Source: Hofstenia miamia (taxonomy: Eukaryota > Xenacoelomorpha > Acoela). Taken from it: a stretch of DNA of 64,000 nucleotides. The DNA lies in assembly GCA_004352715.1 (NCBI GenBank), contig SCFE01000008.1:922844-986843 (forward strand), read 5' to 3'. Below, one piece after another: positions 59,908 to 64,000 of this stretch. The position numbers and the translations under genes are program-made. The notes beneath the pieces were generated by a model. That model saw only the letters and a program-made list of their open reading frames with translations. It was not told where the DNA came from and searched no databases. Position 1 is the first letter of the stretch, and every line of letters begins with the position of its first letter.

Positions 59908-59940
59908 TATGTATATTTATAAATTATTAAATTAGTTTAG

Positions 59941-60115
59941 TGTTCCTAGAACTGAAACTTTGCAAAATCTAATCAACAAACTGCAAAAATGGATAAAGAT
60001 TCTTAATGCGAAAGTGAAACTTCTTCGCAGTTTCTTTCTCATTGAAGAAAAATGTCGTTTCCTCAGTAATTTTTCATTTTCAGTTGATATTCCTGGAGAA
60101 TTTTTAATGCCTAAG
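59941..60115 (+). pseudogene. TRRAP: TRRAP pseudogene, exon before the pseudokinase domain
   Basis: Between TTTAG and GTATTG. Reads LQNLINKLQKWIKILNAKVK, then FFLIEEKCRFLSNFS and DIPGEFLMPK, a hallmark stretch of TRRAP next to its PI3K-like domain. This exon alone is free of stops. A 43-bp intron follows. Confidence 0.9.
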
Positions 60116-60158
60116 GTATTGAAGATATTCAGGAAAACTTTTCTAATCCTTATTTTAG

Positions 60159-60266
60159 CAGATAAATTATTACGTCAGAATATCTAGATTTCTTCCTCGT
60201 ATCCAAATTGTTCAGAAACATAATTCTGCAGCAAGGCGTCTTTACATTCGCGGAAATAATGGCAAG
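60159..60266 (+). pseudogene. TRRAP: TRRAP pseudogene, next exon
   Basis: 36 codons in phase with the preceding exon: QINYYVRISRFLPRIQIVQK then HNSAARRLYIRGNNGK, as in the N-lobe of the TRRAP pseudokinase. Bounded by TTTTAG and GTTAGT. Confidence 0.9.
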
Positions 60267-60312
60267 GTTAGTTTGCAATGTTTAAATTTGATTATATGCA
60301 TAAAATTTTTAG

Positions 60313-60409
60313 ATTTACCCACATCTAATAGTCAATGTTTGAAGCTCGCAGAAACGAACGTGTTTTGTAACTTTTTCGCTTCCTTAACTACTTCTTAGAT
60401 CGTAAAAAG
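60313..60409 (+). pseudogene. TRRAP: TRRAP pseudogene, third exon of this block, broken
   Basis: After a 46-bp intron it reads IYPHLIVN, shifts frame, then EARRNERVL, a TAA where the family has Gln, and LFRFLNYFLDRKK before GTAAGC. The frameshift and stop show that this block too is a pseudogene. No further TRRAP exon was found to the right. Confidence 0.85.
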
Positions 60410-61662
60410 GTAAGCATTCCCATTATCAATGCTTACCAATCAGCACTACGGTGTATCAAATATTCTTATGTTAGGTTTTTAATGTACGGGCAAGTAGACA
60501 AATTTCATTTTTAATGCAGTATTTGTTTATGCCATGATTAATTTTTGCAAGACTTCTTTTACTGAAAGTGAATTTAAATTCATATAATTCTAAGAATGAA
60601 TTTTTGTATCATTTCCAAGAAATGTTTTAATTGTAAGAGTAGATCGAAAATAAATTTCACCCGTTTACATTTAAAATCTTTTGAAAATACTGATAACCTA
60701 CCACTTTAATCAACATGATAATGCATTCTTAAATACATTGCTTACATCAAATAAAGTTTAGTATTTTTTCGTATAAATTATCGTATTTAATGAATATTTG
60801 GACAAGTGTGTCAAAATATCTTGCATGTTTGCCATTCAAAGATCGTAGGCAAAATTTTATGCACTTTCCAAGTCTTTGTAATGAGCTATACCATGACGAG
60901 AATATATTTTTACCATTTTTTGCGTGGAACTTGCTTCATGTTGTTTCAATGTATTGTAATTCAAACATGACTTAGAAAATGCTCCATGCATAGATAGAAG
61001 TAAATATAAGTGAATCTTAAATTAAGCAATGATCTATATAAATGCATGAAGAATTCAGTAAATGCATCACGTTTGGCTCTCAGCAATTGTTTATGAGGCT
61101 ACCTATATCGAAATACTATATAAAGTGTATCAAACATGTCATTTACTATTTTCGTAAAAAATTTATTTTCATGTCCATCTGTTTTCGAAGTAAATATTTG
61201 AAAATGGTGATCATTGAAAAACGAATGTTTGAGTGTCTGTGAAACACTTTGAAAGTTTAAAAACACAGATCTAACGTATTGTATCAAACCCACCCAAAAG
61301 GTTTTATGTGTTAATAAGTCAAGGTAAAGTGCACTACTATTGTAGGAAATTTATTAAATTTTACAGAACATAATTGGATCTCTTCTTAAAAATCTATTTA
61401 AAATGGCGTGGGTGTCTGGAACAACCAGAAGTAAACTAAAGATTAGGTTGTTTAATTATAGTGTGTAAACAAAATCTGTTATTCTAACATTTTTTGCATT
61501 TATTAATTGGCCGGGGTGTTATCAGTAGTTTGATACGTAATTAATCAAGTAATTAATTTTAGATAAAGCGCGCCTTTAATCTCGTCTAATTAGTAAGCGC
61601 GAATCGCTTTAAAACCACAATTCCATTTAAATAAATATTTCTCATTCACAACTTCTTAAAGG
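60410..61662. other. Intergenic, nothing seen
   Basis: AT-rich. The 90 bases before the next ORF contain GAATCGCTTTAAAAC and AAATAAATA, possible promoter or leader sequence, without a clear TATA box. Confidence 0.4.
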
Positions 61663-61980
61663 ATGCTTGAAAAATGCTTGGTAGAATCTTTTAACGAAGG
61701 CCTTAATAATAAAAGCCCACCATCAAACCCAAAAGACTCATTGCTCTTTCCGCTTTGTTCGATAGAAATTTTAAAAAATAATGGAAAAGAAAAGTTTGCC
61801 AAAGAAAAGCTTGGATCCAGGAAAGATAGTTTTCAGCGACCCGGCTGGTTAAAAGAAAAATTCAAGTCCGTTGAATGCAGTAATTATCAGAAGAATGAAT
61901 TTTGTAGTTTTGGTTATAATTGTAAGTTTGCCCATGGTCTCAGCGATCTACCAATAAAGTCCTTAAAAAAAAAAAAATAA
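61663..61980 (+). CDS. Small protein with one CCCH zinc finger (TTP type)
   Basis: An intact 105-codon ORF. Residues 68-92 form a zinc finger with spacing C-x8-C-x5-C-x3-H: CSNYQKNEFC, CSFGYNC, KFAH, followed by GLSDLP. This is the tristetraprolin/TIS11 (ZFP36) type, whose members bind AU-rich RNA elements and promote mRNA decay. Known members have two fingers about 18 residues apart; only one is present here, and the frame ends in KKKK-stop from an A-rich tract of at least 12 bases. It could be a single-exon gene, a 5'-truncated processed copy whose A-tract is a poly(A) tail, or one exon of a larger gene. The aromatic and basic residues expected before the finger (FKSVEC for the usual YKTELC) are close to consensus. 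Confidence 0.6.
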   Translation: MLEKCLVESFNEGLNNKSPPSNPKDSLLFPLCSIEILKNNGKEKFAKEKLGSRKDSFQRPGWLKEKFKSVECSNYQKNEFCSFGYNCKFAHGLSDLPIKSLKKKK

Positions 61981-64000
61981 AAAAACAAGAAATGCAATAA
62001 TTTTCACAATTAAAGCCAATGTAAATTCGGGGTTAGTTGGCTTTATCTTCACGAAAGCTTTAAAGAAGAGATGATACCCATAGAAAAAATTGCCGTAATC
62101 AGAGATCTTCAACATAAAAAGGAAGACGAAAATAAGGGCTATTATCAACTTTTTTCCTATCCCCACGAAAGTTTATAAGTTAACAAGTATTATCAACATA
62201 ATAAATAACCGTTCTATACCTTTTATTTGTTTGCTGTTTTTAGCTGGATTCTATGTCAATTTTTATTGTTATAAGATTTTAATTTAACTTCCGTTGATTT
62301 TTGGAAGTGCCTGCTCTATCAATATACCTTTAGGTAAAATAAAAAAATTATTAATGTGTTGTTATTATTCTTCGAAATCGGTTCCACCGTTTAATTTTTG
62401 TTGTTTCCCATTTTCAATTGGACGGAACTGTATTGCTGATCGTAAAAATAAAATTTATTTATTTTTACTTAAACTTACGAAATCATTAATGACATTGGAA
62501 AGGTAAAAATCCTGTTGTTTTGATTTTTGGGACAATTTTTTTTTATTTTGAATATTAAAAATTCCCCATTTTTCATTTTCAACAAGGGTTTTACGAAAAT
62601 GGAAAGGGTCACATCTCATACAATGTCATTTTTCATTTGGGAATAGTAATGTATCGATATTGCACTTCATGTTTACTCAAATATAGAATCCTAGATGCTC
62701 CTACTTTATTAAGCTTATTGTTTATAGCGCTTGGTGTCTTTTTTCACAAAGGGTCAGCAATTACTGCGTTACAATGCCCATTTTCTAGGATTTTTTCATG
62801 CTAAGCTGCATACATAGAAAAAAATAAATAGCTCAAATACTTTGCTAAAATCTTTAATAGAATTTGTACCATAGATTTTTGTTCAAACGCCTGTAATGTC
62901 TTTAAATGTTTTATTTTTTAAAGCTCGAGTCTGCTTCTAAAAAATATATTTAATTCTTTAAATTAATAAAAAATTTAATGTAATGATGATAAATAAGGTA
63001 TTAAATTTTTTTGTGATATTCAAATATCACTTTTAATAATCTTGCATCAATTTCATTTGCACGATGTTGCTATTTGACAACCTTGCGCAGGATTATTTTA
63101 AATTTCAATTTCTTTACCAATCGCAAATAACCATTTTTAACTTAAAATTATTGTAAAATGTTTTTTACCCAAAAACTCGGAATTAGAAAACAACGTAACT
63201 CGATCGAACTCGGAATTTTCTTAAAAAAAATACTCGCACTCGAAACTTAAAAACTCGAACTCGAGTCGAAAACCAGGCAGTTAGGATTATTCAACAAGTT
63301 GTTTGTGCTGATTGAAGAAATTTCAGAACAATTTTTAAAACACGATATAATTGCACACTAGGACGCTAGTTGATTAACCCTACTGCACTTAACCACAAAT
63401 GGCAACTGTTGCATCACTAATATTCACCAGTAAATGCTTATGTTTTTGTAAAGAGTGACACTCAATAATTATGTCGTGTTAAATTTCTCTTTTTATTTCC
63501 CCTCATCACGTTCCGTCACGTATTTAAATGTGACGCTCTAGCGCGAATCACTCTTTTTGAGATACCCCATTCTCCAAACCGCCCTCGTCCCCAAGAAAAC
63601 GTACAAAATCTGACAATAAAACATGTTCAACCAAGTTAAAAACACATTTACAAATGACTTGAAATTGGCTCTGAAACACCATTAACATGGTAAGACGTGA
63701 AAATGATAAAGACAAAATGGTTTTTGTTCAAAAAAACAAATCCAAAATAGTGTTACTGCGACGGCACAAATATTGGATAAATACACTGCATTTTGCTTCA
63801 CGAAAGTGGGAAGTCCACCTCCTCCCCCTGTGACGTAATTCTTCAACGCTCTCAAAGTGATTTTCTCCGAAATTCCTTCTGTGATCTTCTATTAACTAAA
63901 TTTATTGAATATTTCACATCAATTACCCGTTTTGTTTTGTTGTATTTCAGAAGTTTTTAATTGAAAATTTTGATGCTTTTGCAGCTCCCCAAAGTATTCA
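61981..64000. other. Intergenic, possible promoter DNA at the right edge
   Basis: No gene seen. 63175-63269 has a cluster of ACTCG motifs; 63515-63534 is the near-palindrome GTCACGTATTTAAATGTGAC; 63828-63838 contains GTGACGTAA. The rise in GC and CRE-like motifs at 63.5-63.9 kb could belong to a promoter outside the window. Confidence 0.4.

Overview
The window is AT-rich DNA from an animal (metazoan) genome, most likely an invertebrate. The evidence is decayed LINE, mariner, piggyBac and Mutator-like transposons, LTR elements, many (TA)n microsatellites, spliceosomal introns of about 43-46 bp, and a relic of the conserved animal gene TRRAP. An arthropod such as an arachnid would fit, but the sequence alone does not settle this. 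There are no operons, ribosome binding sites or CRISPR arrays. Nine runs of N and six single Ns interrupt the sequence, and several of them coincide with duplications that look like assembly faults.

Layout. 1-2.5 kb: intergenic DNA and one intact 304-codon ORF of unknown function. 2.7-6.2 kb: two diverged LTR-like repeats enclosing a broken membrane-protein (envelope-like) reading frame on the minus strand. 6.2-7.2 kb: an internally deleted mariner. 7.2-15 kb: mostly empty DNA with a LINE reverse transcriptase relic at 13.2-14.2 kb. 15.1-24.8 kb: a coiled-coil ORF, a piggyBac pseudogene set between inverted repeats, and several dispersed repeats. 24.8-27.8 kb: intergenic DNA with a MITE-like element. 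28.8-33.8 kb (minus) and 37.7-44.1 kb (plus): two copies of one LTR element. A second, decayed mariner lies at 36.8-37.6 kb, against the left LTR of the plus copy. 44.6-53 kb: a second MITE-like element and two LINE relics. 52.9-53.4 kb: a small zinc-finger-like frame. 54.6-60.4 kb: exons of a TRRAP pseudogene interrupted by an antisense LINE and a Mutator-like element. 61.7 kb: a small intact CCCH zinc-finger ORF. The rest is intergenic.

The most interesting system is the LTR element. Both copies show long terminal direct repeats, a gypsy-type integrase with a GPY/F-like tail, and then a very long second frame of about 1,120 codons that I cannot assign to any family. This frame starts inside the integrase stop codon. 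In the minus copy nothing resembling gag, protease or reverse transcriptase lies between the LTR and the integrase. All internal stops in the long frame, in both copies, are TGA; most can be explained by CpG decay of arginine codons, but one TGA is shared by both copies.

Little here is likely to be expressed host gene. The best candidates are the 304-codon ORF, the CCCH ORF and, less surely, the coiled-coil ORF.
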